Shown: positions 50,320 through 61,805 of the stretch, piece by piece
Layout: each line of letters opens with the position of its first letter
Position numbering within the stretch: the stretch's first letter is position 1
Notes under the pieces: generated by a model
Databases searched by the model: none
What the model saw: only the letters and a program-made list of their open reading frames with translations
What the model was told of the DNA's origin: nothing
DNA from: Alicyclobacillus sp.
Lineage (GTDB): Bacteria > Bacillota > Bacilli > Alicyclobacillales > Alicyclobacillaceae
Direction: 5' to 3'
Assembly: GCA_023511725.1 (NCBI GenBank)
Contig: JAIMAY010000006.1
Coordinates: 1 to 64,000 of the forward strand
DNA length: 64,000 nucleotides
Position numbers and translations under genes: made by a program

Positions 50320-51402
50320 TTAACGGGCATTCTGGACTGCTTTGCGCAGCCCCAGCCGTTCCGCCACCGTCTGCGCCAGTTCGCCAAACGCCGCACCCTG
50401 CGGTGTTTCGGGACCGAACAGCGACGCCTCCTCGCCATCCATCGGTGCCACGGGAATCCTCGCCACCACATCGGTCCGAAGTTCCTGCGCCACTCGGTCG
50501 CCGCCGCCGCGGCCGAACAGATAATGCTTCTCGTGGCAGTTGCCGCATTCAAAGTACGCCATGTTTTCAACCACGCCGATGATCTCGTGATTCGTCCGCA
50601 GCCCCATCAGCCCTGCGCGCACAGCCACCTCCGCGGCGCCAGCCTGCGGCGTCGTGACAATCAACTCGCGGCTTTTCGGCAACAGTTGGTGCACGTCCAG
50701 CGCGATGTCGCCGGTGCCCGGCGGGAGGTCGAGCAGCATGACATCGAGATCGCCCCAGTGCACTTCGCCGAAGAAGTTGCGCAGCATCTTCCCCAGCATC
50801 GGGCCGCGCCACACCACCGGATTGTTGTCAGGCACGAAAAACTGCATCGACATGATCTTCACCCCGCGCGATTCGACGGGGATGATCAGGTCGTCGATCA
50901 CTGTCGGCCGCGCACCCTTCACACCGAACAGGCCAGGGATGCTGAAGCCGTAGATGTCGGCGTCAATCACACCCACGCGATAGCCGAGGCCGGCCAGCGC
51001 CACGGCGAGGTTCGCGGTGACCGTCGACTTACCCACGCCGCCTTTCCCGGACGCCACGGCGAGGAATGCCACCTGCACATCCGGACGCAGCAACGGCGGC
51101 GCCGCCTGCGGCTCGGAACGGCCGCGCAGCTTGGCGGCGAAGCGGGATCGCTCCTCGTCCGTCATGGTGCGGATGTCGACCTCCACGCTCTCCACTCCGG
51201 GTAGCGCCTCGAGCTTCTCGCGAACGGCACGCTCGATGGTCACGCGCAGCGGACATCCGGTGATGGTGAGCGCCACCTGAACCTTGACGTGGCCGCCCTG
51301 AATCTCGATATTCTGAACCATTTCGAGCTCGACGATGCTTTTATGAACCTCGGGATCCTCAACATCCCGCAGCGCATTCAGCACTTGCTCCTTGGTTATC
51401 AC
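50320..51402 (-). CDS. salA: Mrp/ApbC-family ATPase (SalA type)
   Basis: A 360-aa P-loop ATPase. The N-terminal DUF59/MIP18 domain (about 1-85; VEDPEVHKSIVELEMV) is followed by the deviant Walker A ASGKGGVGKSTVTANLA, VGVIDADIYGFSIP, LLDLPPGTGD, and the paired-Cys motif FECGNCHEKHYLFG for Fe-S carriage. In Bacillus SalA regulates scoC and Mrp relatives carry Fe-S clusters. GTG start at 51402. The place next to gerD and cwlD matches B. subtilis salA. Confidence 0.92.
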   Translation of the reverse strand: MITKEQVLNALRDVEDPEVHKSIVELEMVQNIEIQGGHVKVQVALTITGCPLRVTIERAVREKLEALPGVESVEVDIRTMTDEERSRFAAKLRGRSEPQAAPPLLRPDVQVAFLAVASGKGGVGKSTVTANLAVALAGLGYRVGVIDADIYGFSIPGLFGVKGARPTVIDDLIIPVESRGVKIMSMQFFVPDNNPVVWRGPMLGKMLRNFFGEVHWGDLDVMLLDLPPGTGDIALDVHQLLPKSRELIVTTPQAGAAEVAVRAGLMGLRTNHEIIGVVENMAYFECGNCHEKHYLFGRGGGDRVAQELRTDVVARIPVAPMDGEEASLFGPETPQGAAFGELAQTVAERLGLRKAVQNAR

Positions 51403-51485
51403 CGCGTTAGGCCCCCTGTGTATAAAAAATGACCTTCATGGTCAGTTTACATGAAATGGCCCGGGGTTGCCAAACCCGCGTTTGG

Positions 51486-51977
51486 TCAAGGTGGCACATC
51501 CTGCAGCGTCTCCCATCGCGCCTTGCCTTGGTCATCCGTCCACATGACTATCACGCTCAGCGGCGGCAGATTCGGCCCCACCAACCAAAGCGACTCGCCC
51601 GCCCTGAGGTCATGGGGCGCCGGCGCAGGGTCTCCACCAGGCTGGCGCAAGATGGGCAACGTGGAGCCGCTGCGGCTGACCACACGAATCCGCCGCAACG
51701 GTTCGCCATCTATGAGCGTCAGTTGATACACCGGCTTGCCATGCCAGAGTTGTCCTGTGTAGACCAAGCGCAGGTCCGCATGGCCCGTCTCAGGTGCGGG
51801 CGCGGCGGAGGTGGGCACCGCCGACGGCGCGGAGCGATGCGACCCGAGGCTCATCGCCACCCCCAGGATGATCACGCACCCCGCCGCGACCCAACCTGCT
51901 CGCACTTTCGACCAGGTTTCCCTCCACCGCAAGCCGCGCAACCGCATTCGCCCCCGACGAAACAAGACACGCGGCAT
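51486..51977 (-). CDS. Hypothetical single-helix membrane protein
   Basis: A 163-aa protein I do not recognise. A very basic N-terminus (RRGRMRLRGLRWRETWSK) leads into one membrane helix (AGWVAAGCVIILGVAMS), then an Ala/Pro-rich linker and an outer, beta-rich domain (LRLVYTGQLWHGKPVYQLTL, then ESLWLVGPNLPPLSVIVMW). ATG 51977 follows GGAGG. It lies between cwlD (23 bp) and salA, and may belong to the cwlD transcript. B. subtilis has no gene at this position that I know of. Confidence 0.75.
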   Translation of the reverse strand: MPRVLFRRGRMRLRGLRWRETWSKVRAGWVAAGCVIILGVAMSLGSHRSAPSAVPTSAAPAPETGHADLRLVYTGQLWHGKPVYQLTLIDGEPLRRIRVVSRSGSTLPILRQPGGDPAPAPHDLRAGESLWLVGPNLPPLSVIVMWTDDQGKARWETLQDVPP

Positions 51978-52000
51978 GACGCCACCTCCGCGGCGCGGTC

Positions 52001-52774
52001 CTACACATGCACCTCCGACAGCGATGGGCGCTGCAGTGCGCCACGCACCGGCTGAGGCTCCCCAAAGTAGCGCAGAAGAGCACAGTAAATCGCGAACGCC
52101 ACCTGCCGCTGGTACGTGGGTTTGGCCAGGTGCTCAGCCTCCACCGGGTTGGAGATGAACCCCACCTCGGCGATCACGGCCGGACAATCGAGACGTTTGA
52201 GCAGAAACAGTGTGCTCATGTCATCCGCGCCGCGTTCGGTGGGCAGGAGCGTGGAGCGGAAGGCATCCTGGATCACCTCGGCCAGGTGTTTGGAGGGCTC
52301 CCGACCGGCCATGTAGATGGTTTGCGCACCCGACCAACGCGGCGACGGGACGGCGTTGCAATGAATACTGATGAAGGCGTCTGGGTCTTTCGAGCGTGTG
52401 AATCTCAGCCTCTCCCGCAGGTCACCCTTATGCCGGCGTCCTGCGGCTCGGTCTTCCGGGGTCGCGAGGTCCGTGTCGGTGGTGCGCGTCAGATACACGA
52501 TGGCCCCGGCCTGCCGAAGCAATTGCGCCAGCTCCAGGCTTACCGGCAGCGTGATGTCCTTCTCAAGAATGCCGCCAACACCCCGCGCGCCGCCGTCCGG
52601 TCCGCCGTGACCGGGATCGATCACAATCACCCGCCCAGCCAAACCAGGTTCCGCCGCCCGCGCCCCGGGCATGGCCCCGAACAGCACGAGGAGTCCTGCA
52701 CAGATCCCGGCGAGCGACGCGAGCAGCCCACGTCGTCGTGAGTGCCAACGCCCGGCCGGTCTATGTTTACGCAT
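52001..52774 (-). CDS. cwlD: N-acetylmuramoyl-L-alanine amidase CwlD
   Basis: A 257-aa zinc amidase with a signal or anchor helix (GLLASLAGICAGLLVLFGA). CwlD makes muramic lactam in spore cortex together with PdaA. Zinc and catalytic residues: IDPGHGGPDGGARG, the first Glu in ILEKDITL, SIHCNAVPSP and the Glu in VIAEVGFISNPVE. ATG 52774 is used (the open frame reaches 52843). Next to rpsI and before salA, as in Bacillus. Confidence 0.94.
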   Translation of the reverse strand: MRKHRPAGRWHSRRRGLLASLAGICAGLLVLFGAMPGARAAEPGLAGRVIVIDPGHGGPDGGARGVGGILEKDITLPVSLELAQLLRQAGAIVYLTRTTDTDLATPEDRAAGRRHKGDLRERLRFTRSKDPDAFISIHCNAVPSPRWSGAQTIYMAGREPSKHLAEVIQDAFRSTLLPTERGADDMSTLFLLKRLDCPAVIAEVGFISNPVEAEHLAKPTYQRQVAFAIYCALLRYFGEPQPVRGALQRPSLSEVHV

Positions 52775-52913
52775 CCCTGCGCTCACCTCATTCCTTGTAG
52801 ACTGTCCTCGCGGTACAGTTTGCAACAGGGTTGCGGGATTCATGTGCCGACCGGCCGAGGGGTGAGGCTGCTCTACCCCTGCGGCGCGTGTTCACATGTG
52901 GCGAGCAGGTGCA

Positions 52914-52944
52914 TAAAAAAAGCGCGAGCCCACCTGGCTCGCGC
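52914..52944 (-). terminator. Terminator of rplM-rpsI
   Basis: GCGCGAGCC/GGCTCGCGC, 9-bp stem with a 5-base loop, followed on the minus strand by TTTTTTT. It ends the rplM-rpsI unit 18 bp past the rpsI stop. Confidence 0.92.
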
Positions 52945-52961
52945 CGTCTGTTCGGCCACCT

Positions 52962-53357
52962 TCACCGCTTCGAGAACTGCGGTGCGCGGCGTGCCGCTTT
53001 GAGGCCGTACTTCTTGCGCTCCTTCATCCGCGCATCGCGCGTCAGCAGGCCCGCCTTCTTCAGCGTCGGGCGCAGTTCGGGGTTGACGCGCAGCAGTGCG
53101 CGGGCGATACCATGACGCACCGCCCCTGCCTGACCGGTGATACCTCCGCCGTACACGTTGACGTACACATCGTAACGGCCGAGCGTATCGGTCAGCACAA
53201 GCGGTTGCTGAATCACCATCTGAAGCGTCTTCAGAGGGAAGTACTCCGTCATGTCACGGCGATTCACGATGATCTTGCCGTCGCCGGGAACGAGCCGCAC
53301 GCGCGCCACCGAGTGCTTACGCCGGCCGGTACCCCAGTACTGCAGTTGAGCAGCCAC
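52962..53357 (-). CDS. rpsI: 30S ribosomal protein S9
   Basis: A 131-aa small-subunit protein whose C-terminal tail reaches the P-site tRNA. Typical features: [19 protein letters not shown] at the N-terminus, [23 protein letters not shown], and the end APQFSKR (the family ends in S-K-R). It follows rplM by 14 bp on the same strand and ends at a strong terminator. Confidence 0.97.
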   Translation of the reverse strand: MAAQLQYWGTGRRKHSVARVRLVPGDGKIIVNRRDMTEYFPLKTLQMVIQQPLVLTDTLGRYDVYVNVYGGGITGQAGAVRHGIARALLRVNPELRPTLKKAGLLTRDARMKERKKYGLKAARRAPQFSKR

Positions 53358-53371
53358 GGTCCATCCTCCTC

Positions 53372-53815
53372 TTACAGCAAGTTCTTCTTAAATTCCCACG
53401 GGATGGGCTGCTGAGCCTGATGCGGATGCTCCGGTCCCGCATAGATCTTCAGCTTGGTCAATTGCTTCCGGCCGAGCGAGTTGTGCGGGAGCATGCCCTT
53501 CACGGCGTTGTAGAGCACCCGCTCCGGGTGCTTCTGCAGCACGTCGATAGCGCGGGCCTCCTTGAGACCCCCGGGATATCCGGAGTGATGGCGATAGATC
53601 TTCGTGTACAGCTTGTCGCCGCTGAACACGACCTTGTCCGCATTGATCACCACAACGAAGTCGCCCGTATCCACGTGCGGCGTGAACTCGGGCTTGTACT
53701 TGCCGCGCAGAATATTGGCGATTTCCGACGCCAACCGGCCCACACGCTGTCCGGCGGCATCGATGACGTACCACTTGCGCTCCACGGCGTTCGGTTTCGC
53801 CATGTACGTCCGCAC
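53372..53815 (-). CDS. rplM: 50S ribosomal protein L13
   Basis: A 147-aa large-subunit assembly protein. Motifs: [50 protein letters not shown] and [21 protein letters not shown]. The start is a GTG at 53815, eight bases after AGGAGG, giving MRTYMAKP, close to the Bacillus N-terminus; the ATG at 53803 lacks a well-placed Shine-Dalgarno sequence. A promoter at 53958 and a leader of about 135 nt precede it. Confidence 0.96.
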   Translation of the reverse strand: MRTYMAKPNAVERKWYVIDAAGQRVGRLASEIANILRGKYKPEFTPHVDTGDFVVVINADKVVFSGDKLYTKIYRHHSGYPGGLKEARAIDVLQKHPERVLYNAVKGMLPHNSLGRKQLTKLKIYAGPEHPHQAQQPIPWEFKKNLL

Positions 53816-53957
53816 TCTTGTTCCCTCCTGCCTCACGGCCAACCCGCGGGTTCCCGTGCGTGTATTCCGACGCCGCGATCCGCCATTCGGACCGCCGGCC
53901 ATGTTCAACAGACTTGCGGAAAAGCATAACGGGGCCAGTGGAAAAACACTGCACTCT

Positions 53958-53986
53958 AGTCTAGTACAGCCCGCGGCAAGCGTCAA
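53958..53986 (-). promoter_or_regulatory. SigA-type promoter of rplM-rpsI
   Basis: On the minus strand TTGACG (53986-53981), a 17-base spacer, and TAGACT (53963-53958). It is the clearest promoter in the window. The leader to the GTG at 53815 contains a GGGAACCCGCGGGTT stem shortly before the Shine-Dalgarno sequence and may be an L13-type autoregulatory leader, which is inference. Confidence 0.7.
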
Positions 53987-54019
53987 GGTTTGCGCCTTGC
54001 CAACTTGCTCCGCCCATCC

Positions 54020-54754
54020 TCAGTACTCCACGCTCCACAGCACGAGCCCCTGGGGCGGCGCCGTCGGCCCCGCCGCACGCCTGTCGCGAGCAGCGAGGAT
54101 GTCCGCTATTTCCGCTGCGGCACGGCGGCCTTGCCCAACCTGGACCAGCGTGCCGACGATGATCCGGACCATGTGCTGCAGAAATCCGTTGCCTGTGCAA
54201 TAGATGTGCAGCTCGCGCTCGCCCGGCTCGAAGCGGATCTCCGCGATGGTTCTGCGCTTATCCTCCACCGGCGTGGCAGCGGCGCAGAAGCTCGTGAAAT
54301 CATGCGTACCCACGAGCGCCGCGGCCGCCTGGCGCATCTCGTCCAGATTGAGCGGTCCGGGGACATGCCAGGTGAAACGGCGTCTGAAGATGTCCGGCAC
54401 CTCGCCGCGCGCAATGCTGTACCGGTAGGTTTTCCAGCGTACCGAGAACCGCGCGTGAAAGTCGTCCGGGACCGGTTCCGCTGCGACGGCCACGATGTCG
54501 GGGGGGAGCCTCCGCAGCAGGATGTACGGCCATTTTTCAGGCGGTGGTCCCTTCTCCTGCTGGAAGTGAACCACCTGGGCCCGGGCATGCACACCTGCGT
54601 CGGTCCGCCCCGAACCGAAGACTTCCACGGGATGCCCGAGCACACCGGCCAGCACCTCCTCCAAGATGCCCTGAACCGTGCGCAGCCCCTGTTGCCTGGC
54701 AAACCCGTGGAAGTCCGTTCCGTCGTACGCGATGATCAGCTTCACCTTCTGCAC
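54020..54754 (-). CDS. truA: tRNA pseudouridine(38-40) synthase
   Basis: A 244-aa enzyme that makes pseudouridine at positions 38-40 of tRNA anticodon arms. The catalytic Asp is in FGSGRTDAGVHARAQVVHF, and YDGTDFHGFARQ opens the fold, with GNGFLQHMVRIIVGTLVQVGQG near the end. GTG start at 54754. In Bacillus ecfA1-ecfA2-ecfT lie between rplQ and truA; here truA follows rplQ by only 48 bp. Confidence 0.95.
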   Translation of the reverse strand: MQKVKLIIAYDGTDFHGFARQQGLRTVQGILEEVLAGVLGHPVEVFGSGRTDAGVHARAQVVHFQQEKGPPPEKWPYILLRRLPPDIVAVAAEPVPDDFHARFSVRWKTYRYSIARGEVPDIFRRRFTWHVPGPLNLDEMRQAAAALVGTHDFTSFCAAATPVEDKRRTIAEIRFEPGERELHIYCTGNGFLQHMVRIIVGTLVQVGQGRRAAAEIADILAARDRRAAGPTAPPQGLVLWSVEY

Positions 54755-54802
54755 CGCGCATCACCATCCTGTGCGCGTGCCCATCGGTGCTGTGAAGGCT
54801 AT

Positions 54803-55162
54803 TCAGACGAGCTCGATCACGACCATCGGCGCCGCATCGCCCCGACGCGGACCAAGCTTCGTGATGCGAGTGTAACCGCCGTTCCGGCTCGCATACCGCG
54901 GCGCAATCTCGCTGAACAGCTTCTGAATCGCGTCCGGCCCCTCATCGTCGAGCCGCTCCCGACGCAGAATCGCCGCGGCCTGCCGGCGTGCGTGCAGGTC
55001 ACCGCGCTTGCCCAGCGTGATCAGCTTGTCGGCGAGCTTGCGCAGCTCCTTTGCCTTGGCCTCCGTCGTCTCGATGCGCTCATACAGGATCAGGTCCGTC
55101 GCCAGGCTCCGGAACAACGCGTTCCGCGCACCTGTCGGACGGCCCAGCTTGCGGTATGGCAC
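54803..55162 (-). CDS. rplQ: 50S ribosomal protein L17
   Basis: A 119-aa large-subunit protein with the family start [31 protein letters not shown] (seen in parts) and the end [24 protein letters not shown]. Last gene of the alpha operon, 31 bp after rpoA. Confidence 0.97.
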   Translation of the reverse strand: MPYRKLGRPTGARNALFRSLATDLILYERIETTEAKAKELRKLADKLITLGKRGDLHARRQAAAILRRERLDDEGPDAIQKLFSEIAPRYASRNGGYTRITKLGPRRGDAAPMVVIELV

Positions 55163-55193
55163 TGTCGTCCCCTCCTCTATCCAAGTCCGGCCG

Positions 55194-56132
55194 TCAGTCC
55201 TCCTGCCGCAAGGACAGCCCCAGCGCCGCCAGCTTTTCGACGACTTCCTCGAGCGACTTGCGGCCGAGGTTGCGGACCTTCATCATCTCTTCCTCCGTGC
55301 GCGAGCACAGCTCTCCCACCGTGTTGATGCCCGCGCGCTTCAAGCAGTTGTACGAACGAACCGACAGGTCCAATTCCTCGATGGGCATCTCCATTAACCG
55401 GTTGTTTCCGGCATCCTCGCGTTCGACGAGCACCTCGGCGTCCTTGCCCTGATCTGTCAGACCCACGAAGATAGACAGATGCTCCGTCAGGATCTTGGCA
55501 CCGATGCTGACCGCCTCGTCCGGACTGACGCTGCCGTCTGTCCACACTTCCAACGTCAGCTTGTCGTAGTCCGTCACCTGACCGACACGCGTGTTCTCCA
55601 CCGTGTAGTTCACCCGTTGAATGGGTGAATAGATGGAGTCGATGGGAATCACGCCGATTTCCTGTTCCTCGGGTTTATTACGCTCCGCCGGCACAAACCC
55701 GCGCCCGCGGCCCGCCCGCATTTCCACATACAGCCGGCCACCCTCGGTCAAGGTGGCGATGTGGAGATCCGGGTTGATGATGTCCACATCCGAGTCCGCG
55801 CGGATGTCCGCCGCCGTGACTTCGCCGGCGTTCTCCGCGTCGATGATCAGCACCTTCTCCTCATCCGAGTGGATCCGAAGCGCGAGCCGCTTGAGATTGA
55901 GGATGATCTGCGTCGTGTCTTCCACGACGCCCGGGATCGTCGAGAATTCGTGCAACACGCCCTCAATTTTCACGGTCCGCACCGCAGCGCCCGGAATGGA
56001 GGACAACAGGATCCGCCGGAGTGAATTTCCCAGCGTTGTGCCGTACCCCCGCTCGAGCGGCTCCACCACGAACTTGCCGTAGTGCGCGTCCTGCTCGACG
56101 ACCTCAATCCTGGGCTTCTCAATTTCGATCAT
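55194..56132 (-). CDS. rpoA: DNA-directed RNA polymerase subunit alpha
   Basis: A 312-aa subunit. The N-terminal domain starts [14 protein letters not shown] and includes [21 protein letters not shown] for dimerisation; the C-terminal domain (about 245-312) includes [20 protein letters not shown] and [17 protein letters not shown], which contacts UP elements and activators. Usual length and place between rpsD and rplQ. Confidence 0.97.
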   Translation of the reverse strand: MIEIEKPRIEVVEQDAHYGKFVVEPLERGYGTTLGNSLRRILLSSIPGAAVRTVKIEGVLHEFSTIPGVVEDTTQIILNLKRLALRIHSDEEKVLIIDAENAGEVTAADIRADSDVDIINPDLHIATLTEGGRLYVEMRAGRGRGFVPAERNKPEEQEIGVIPIDSIYSPIQRVNYTVENTRVGQVTDYDKLTLEVWTDGSVSPDEAVSIGAKILTEHLSIFVGLTDQGKDAEVLVEREDAGNNRLMEMPIEELDLSVRSYNCLKRAGINTVGELCSRTEEEMMKVRNLGRKSLEEVVEKLAALGLSLRQED

Positions 56133-56189
56133 CCGTAACCCTCCTCCTCGACACTCGGGGCCGGCATGCGCGCCTGGGCCGGTGCGGGA

Positions 56190-56816
56190 TTAACGCGAAT
56201 AGAACTCGATGATCATCTGCTCCGCCACAGGCGTGTCAATCTCATCCCGGGCGGGCAGCCGCAGCACCTTGCCAGTGCGTGCTGCGAGATCGCGTTCCAA
56301 CCACGCGGGCACAGCGCGACCCTCTGCGGTTTCGAGGAGTTCCTTGATTCGACCCTTGCCCTGGCTCTTCTCCCGAACCGTGATCACGTCACCCGGCTTC
56401 ACCTGGTAGGACGGGATGTCCACCCGGCGGCCGTTCACCTCGAAGTGCCCATGGCGCACCAGTTGCCGTGCCTCGGGGCGGGAGACCGCAAAGCCCAGAC
56501 GGTAGATCACATTGTCCAAACGCGTCTCGAGCAGTTGCAGCAGGTTGTCGCCCGTGATGCCCGGACGACGGGCCGCCTCCTCGTAATACTTCTCAAACTG
56601 CTTTTCCAACACACCGTAGTACCGCCGCGCCTTCTGCTTCTCACGGAGCTGCAATCCGTACTCCGTGTTCCGACGGCGAGCCTGTCCGTGTTGGCCAGGC
56701 GCCGTGCCGCGCCGGTCGATGGCGCACTTATTGCTGAAGCAGCGCTCGCCTTTGAGGAACAGCTTGATGCCCTCGCGGCGGCACAACCGACATACGGGTC
56801 CGGTATATCTTGCCAT
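56190..56816 (-). CDS. rpsD: 30S ribosomal protein S4
   Basis: A 208-aa primary 16S binder with the S4 RNA-binding domain (about 100-165; [20 protein letters not shown]). It is the zinc-binding form: C-x2-C in VCRLCRREG, then CFSNKC. It sits between rpsK and rpoA; B. subtilis has it elsewhere, while many other Firmicutes have it here. Confidence 0.97.
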   Translation of the reverse strand: MARYTGPVCRLCRREGIKLFLKGERCFSNKCAIDRRGTAPGQHGQARRRNTEYGLQLREKQKARRYYGVLEKQFEKYYEEAARRPGITGDNLLQLLETRLDNVIYRLGFAVSRPEARQLVRHGHFEVNGRRVDIPSYQVKPGDVITVREKSQGKGRIKELLETAEGRAVPAWLERDLAARTGKVLRLPARDEIDTPVAEQMIIEFYSR

Positions 56817-56886
56817 TCTAGTCTTGACACCTCCAACTCGTTCTATACCGATTCAAGCACCGAAAGGTGCGAGCCGTTCCAAGCCA

Positions 56887-57297
56887 TCAAACCCGCCGGC
56901 GCTTTGGCGGACGGCAGCCATTGTGCGGGATGGGCGTCACATCGCGGATGCCGCTGATCTCGAGGCCAGCCGCCTGCAGCGCGCGGATAGCCGCCTCGCG
57001 GCCTGCGCCCGGGCCCTTCACCGCCACCTCCACGGTTTTCATGCCGTGCTCCATCGCCGCGCGCGCAGCGGACTCCGCCGCCATCTGCGCAGCATACGGC
57101 GTGCTCTTGCGGGAACCCTTGAAACCGACGGTACCGGCGCTCGCCCAAGAGATGACGTTGCCGGCCACGTCGGAGATGGTCACAATCGTGTTGTTGAACG
57201 TCGACTTGATGTGGGCCACGCCCGTCTCCACGTTCTTCCGATCACGCCGCTTCGTGCGAACGGGCGCACCGCCCCTACGCGTCTTCACCGGTGCCAT
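56887..57297 (-). CDS. rpsK: 30S ribosomal protein S11
   Basis: A 136-aa platform protein with the family core [35 protein letters not shown] and the basic end [19 protein letters not shown]. It follows rpsM by 15 bp, in the alpha operon. Confidence 0.97.
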   Translation of the reverse strand: MAPVKTRRGGAPVRTKRRDRKNVETGVAHIKSTFNNTIVTISDVAGNVISWASAGTVGFKGSRKSTPYAAQMAAESAARAAMEHGMKTVEVAVKGPGAGREAAIRALQAAGLEISGIRDVTPIPHNGCRPPKRRRV

Positions 57298-57312
57298 AGA
57301 GCTTCCTCCTTA

Positions 57313-57681
57313 TCACTTCTTCTTGCCGGCAACAGTCCGGCGCGGACCCTTGCGCGTACGCGCGTTCGTCTTCGTGCGCTGACCGCGAACAGGCAGGCCG
57401 CGGCGATGGCGGAGCCCACGATAGCAGCCGATGTCCATCAGCCGCTTGATGTTCATGGCAATCTCACGGCGGAGATCACCTTCGACCTTCACGTTCTTGT
57501 CGATGTAATCACGCAGGCGCACCACTTCGTCTTCGGTCAGGTCCTTGACACGCGTGTCAGGATTGATGCCCGTGGCCTGCAGGATCTTGTTGGCGGTGGT
57601 CCGGCCAATACCGAAGATGTAGGTCAGGCCGATTTCCACTCGCTTGTCACGCGGCAGGTCCACGCCAGCGATACGTGCCAT
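57313..57681 (-). CDS. rpsM: 30S ribosomal protein S13
   Basis: A 122-aa head protein with [20 protein letters not shown], helix-two-turn-helix region and the basic C-terminus [22 protein letters not shown] 57681 follows GGAGG; the in-frame extension to 57729 is not used. An unusually long gap (204 bp) separates it from rpmJ. Confidence 0.97.
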   Translation of the reverse strand: MARIAGVDLPRDKRVEIGLTYIFGIGRTTANKILQATGINPDTRVKDLTEDEVVRLRDYIDKNVKVEGDLRREIAMNIKRLMDIGCYRGLRHRRGLPVRGQRTKTNARTRKGPRRTVAGKKK

Positions 57682-57835
57682 AAACTCGTTCCACCTCCGT
57701 GGGAATCCGGAAATCGGTTCATTGATCAAGCATGGGTAAATCTATGGAAACACGGACGCAGTCCCGGTACACACCGGGGCAGCCGCACTGCCATCCGTGG
57801 CAGATCCTTTGTGTTCATGTCCAACAACGCCAGGC

Positions 57836-57859
57836 AAAAGCAGCCGGGAGCAAGGCTGC
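57836..57859 (-). terminator. Hairpin with T-run between rpmJ and rpsM
   Basis: On the minus strand GCAGCC/GGCTGC with an 8-base loop is followed by TTTT, 27 bp past rpmJ. It may be an attenuator or terminator in the middle of the alpha operon. The stem is only 6 bp, so it would be leaky. Confidence 0.45.
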
Positions 57860-57885
57860 CGGCAAGCCCATCGCGCTCGCTCGAA

Positions 57886-57999
57886 TCAGCCCTGGCGCTG
57901 CTTGTGCTTCGGGTTTTCGCAGATGATCATCACGTTGCCCTTGCGGCGGATGACCTTGCATTTCTCGCACATCCGCTTGACGGAAGGCCGCACTTTCAT
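57886..57999 (-). CDS. rpmJ: 50S ribosomal protein L36
   Basis: A 37-aa zinc ribbon protein. It begins [17 protein letters not shown] and ends in [11 protein letters not shown], with the C-x2-C / C-x4-H zinc ligands of the Bacillus form. Start ATG at 57999 follows GGAGGGTG. It lies between infA and rpsM as usual. Confidence 0.95.
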   Translation of the reverse strand: MKVRPSVKRMCEKCKVIRRKGNVMIICENPKHKQRQG

Positions 58000-58083
58000 C
58001 GGTCACACCCTCCTTTGCCGGCGCGGGCGCAGACCCACACCAAGCTATCTTAGCGGATCTTCACAGATCCATCCAATGCTCAG

Positions 58084-58302
58084 TTATTTGTACCGGTAGG
58101 TAATTCTACCACGGGTCAGGTCATACGGCGAAAGTTCCACGGTCACTCGGTCACCCGGCAGGATCTTGATGTAGTGCATCCGGATCTTACCGGACACGTG
58201 CGCCAGTACCTTGTGACCGTTCTCGAGCTCTACCCGAAACATCGCGTTCGGCAGCGGCTCGATAACCCGGCCCTCAACCTCGATGACGTCATCCTTGGCC
58301 AT
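58084..58302 (-). CDS. infA: Translation initiation factor IF-1
   Basis: A 72-aa OB-fold protein that occupies the A site during initiation. Typical sequence ends: [20 protein letters not shown] and [16 protein letters not shown]. It overlaps the KOW-domain gene upstream by 14 bp. Confidence 0.97.
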   Translation of the reverse strand: MAKDDVIEVEGRVIEPLPNAMFRVELENGHKVLAHVSGKIRMHYIKILPGDRVTVELSPYDLTRGRITYRYK

Positions 58303-58633
58303 GATCTATGCCTCCTTCCAGCTCTTCATCGGGTGTCTGGGTCCGCTGCAGGAGTTGCTGTTGGTACTGCCGGATGGCGTAGCGCAGTTTGGCGTTCGTC
58401 ACTTTGCCCCCCTGCGCCACCATGTCAGCAATCTCCTGCGCTATCTCACTCGTGCGCTTGACATGCATCGCATTCTTCTTCTTCGGGCGATCCGCCTTGC
58501 GCTTGTCACCATCGGCGATATATACAAACCGGTCGCTCTCGTGACCGACGACGACCGCGTACAGCCCCTTATCGCGTCCCCGAATCACTTCCACAATGCG
58601 GCCGATCTCGGGCAGCGTAGGATGCCTCGCCAT
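58289..58633 (-). CDS. KOW-domain RNA-binding protein (L14e-like)
   Basis: A 114-aa protein with a KOW motif near the N-terminus ([23 protein letters not shown]), then a basic [11 protein letters not shown] stretch and a Gln-rich helical tail. Such L14e/L6e-like proteins stand between map and infA in many Firmicutes; a ribosome-linked role is likely but unproven. The ATG at 58633 follows GGAGGG. Here it comes directly after adk, since map is missing. Confidence 0.85.
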   Translation of the reverse strand: MARHPTLPEIGRIVEVIRGRDKGLYAVVVGHESDRFVYIADGDKRKADRPKKKNAMHVKRTSEIAQEIADMVAQGGKVTNAKLRYAIRQYQQQLLQRTQTPDEELEGGIDHGQG

Positions 58634-58641
58634 GACCCGAT

Positions 58642-60610
<1,969 letters not shown>

Positions 60611-60611
60611 G

Positions 60612-61049
60612 TCAGATCACCTCAGCGGTACCACCGGCAGCCTCAATCTTTTCCTTGGCCGATGCCGAAAACGCATGTGCGCGGACGGTCAGTTTGACAC
60701 CGAGATCGCCATGGCCGAGCACCTTGACGCCATCCTCCAGCTCCCGGATGATACGCCGCTCGAGCAGCAGCTCCGGCGTCACCACGGTGCCGGCCTCAAA
60801 CTGCGCCAGGTCCTCCACGTTGACAATCGCGTACACCTTCTTAAACGGCGCGTTGCTGAATCCGCGCTTGGGCAGTCGGCGGAACAGCGGTGTCTGACCA
60901 CCTTCGAAGCCCGGACGGACCGTGCTGCGCGCCCACTGACCCTTCTGGCCGCGCGTCGACGTCTTGCCGTGGCCCGAGCTCACGCCACGGCCCACCCGCT
61001 TCTTCGGGCGCCGCGCGCCTTTCGGCGACTTCAGCTCGTGCAGCTGCAC
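60612..61049 (-). CDS. rplO: 50S ribosomal protein L15
   Basis: A 145-aa protein with the glycine-rich N-terminal arm ([20 protein letters not shown]) and [20 protein letters not shown]. The start is a GTG at 61049 giving [10 protein letters not shown], as in the family, eight bases after GGAGG; the frame opening at 61058 overlaps that site. Confidence 0.96.
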   Translation of the reverse strand: MQLHELKSPKGARRPKKRVGRGVSSGHGKTSTRGQKGQWARSTVRPGFEGGQTPLFRRLPKRGFSNAPFKKVYAIVNVEDLAQFEAGTVVTPELLLERRIIRELEDGVKVLGHGDLGVKLTVRAHAFSASAKEKIEAAGGTAEVI

Positions 61050-61087
61050 GCTTGCCACCTCCTCGAATGCCTTGCACCCAGGTGCGT

Positions 61088-61279
61088 TTACTCCACTTCC
61101 ACCTCGCGCACGTCCACCAGATGGCGGATGCGCTCGACCATACCGCGGATGGTCGGTGTATCGTCACGAATCACCGTCTGGTGCAGCTTGCGCAGCCCCA
61201 GCGCCTGAGCCGTCCGGCGCTGCACCTCCGACCGGTGGGCCGGGCTGTGCACCAGCGTGATCGACAACTTCTTAGCCAT
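61088..61279 (-). CDS. rpmD: 50S ribosomal protein L30
   Basis: A 63-aa protein of the bacterial short form: [20 protein letters not shown], then [20 protein letters not shown]. It lies between rpsE (11 bp) and rplO, in the spc operon. Confidence 0.96.
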   Translation of the reverse strand: MAKKLSITLVHSPAHRSEVQRRTAQALGLRKLHQTVIRDDTPTIRGMVERIRHLVDVREVEVE

Positions 61280-61290
61280 TGCGCACCCTC

Positions 61291-61788
61291 CTAGCCCAGA
61301 ATCTCATGCACGTTCTTGCCGCGCAGCCGCGCCACGTCCTCGGGGCGCTTCAGCTGCTTGAGGGCAGCCATCGTGGCATGCACCACGTTGATGGGGTTGT
61401 TGGTACCCAGCGACTTGGTCACGATGTCGCGAATGCCGGCTGCCTCCACGACCGCGCGCACGGGCCCGCCTGCGATCACGCCCGACCCCTGCGGAGCCGG
61501 CTTCAACAACACCAGCCCGGAACCAAAGTGGCCCAGCACCTCGTGCGGAATTGTGCCATTCCGGAGCGGGATCTGGATCAGGTTCTTCTTCGCGTCTTCA
61601 ATACCCTTGCGAATGGCGTCCGGCACTTCCGCCGCCTTTCCGAGACCGGCGCCCACATGGCCGTTCCCGTCGCCCACGACCACCAGGGCCGAGAACGAGA
61701 AGCGGCGTCCGCCCTGGACGACCTTCGCCACGCGGTTGACCGAAACGACCTTTTCCGTCAGGTCCAACTGGTTCGGATCGATCCGCAC
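61291..61788 (-). CDS. rpsE: 30S ribosomal protein S5
   Basis: A 165-aa protein with a double-stranded RNA-binding N-terminal domain ([20 protein letters not shown]) and the C-terminal domain including [10 protein letters not shown]-like [17 protein letters not shown] and [21 protein letters not shown] start at 61788. Loop and spectinomycin-region residues look normal. Confidence 0.96.
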   Translation of the reverse strand: MRIDPNQLDLTEKVVSVNRVAKVVQGGRRFSFSALVVVGDGNGHVGAGLGKAAEVPDAIRKGIEDAKKNLIQIPLRNGTIPHEVLGHFGSGLVLLKPAPQGSGVIAGGPVRAVVEAAGIRDIVTKSLGTNNPINVVHATMAALKQLKRPEDVARLRGKNVHEILG

Positions 61789-61805
61789 AACGACACCTTC
61801 CCTTC

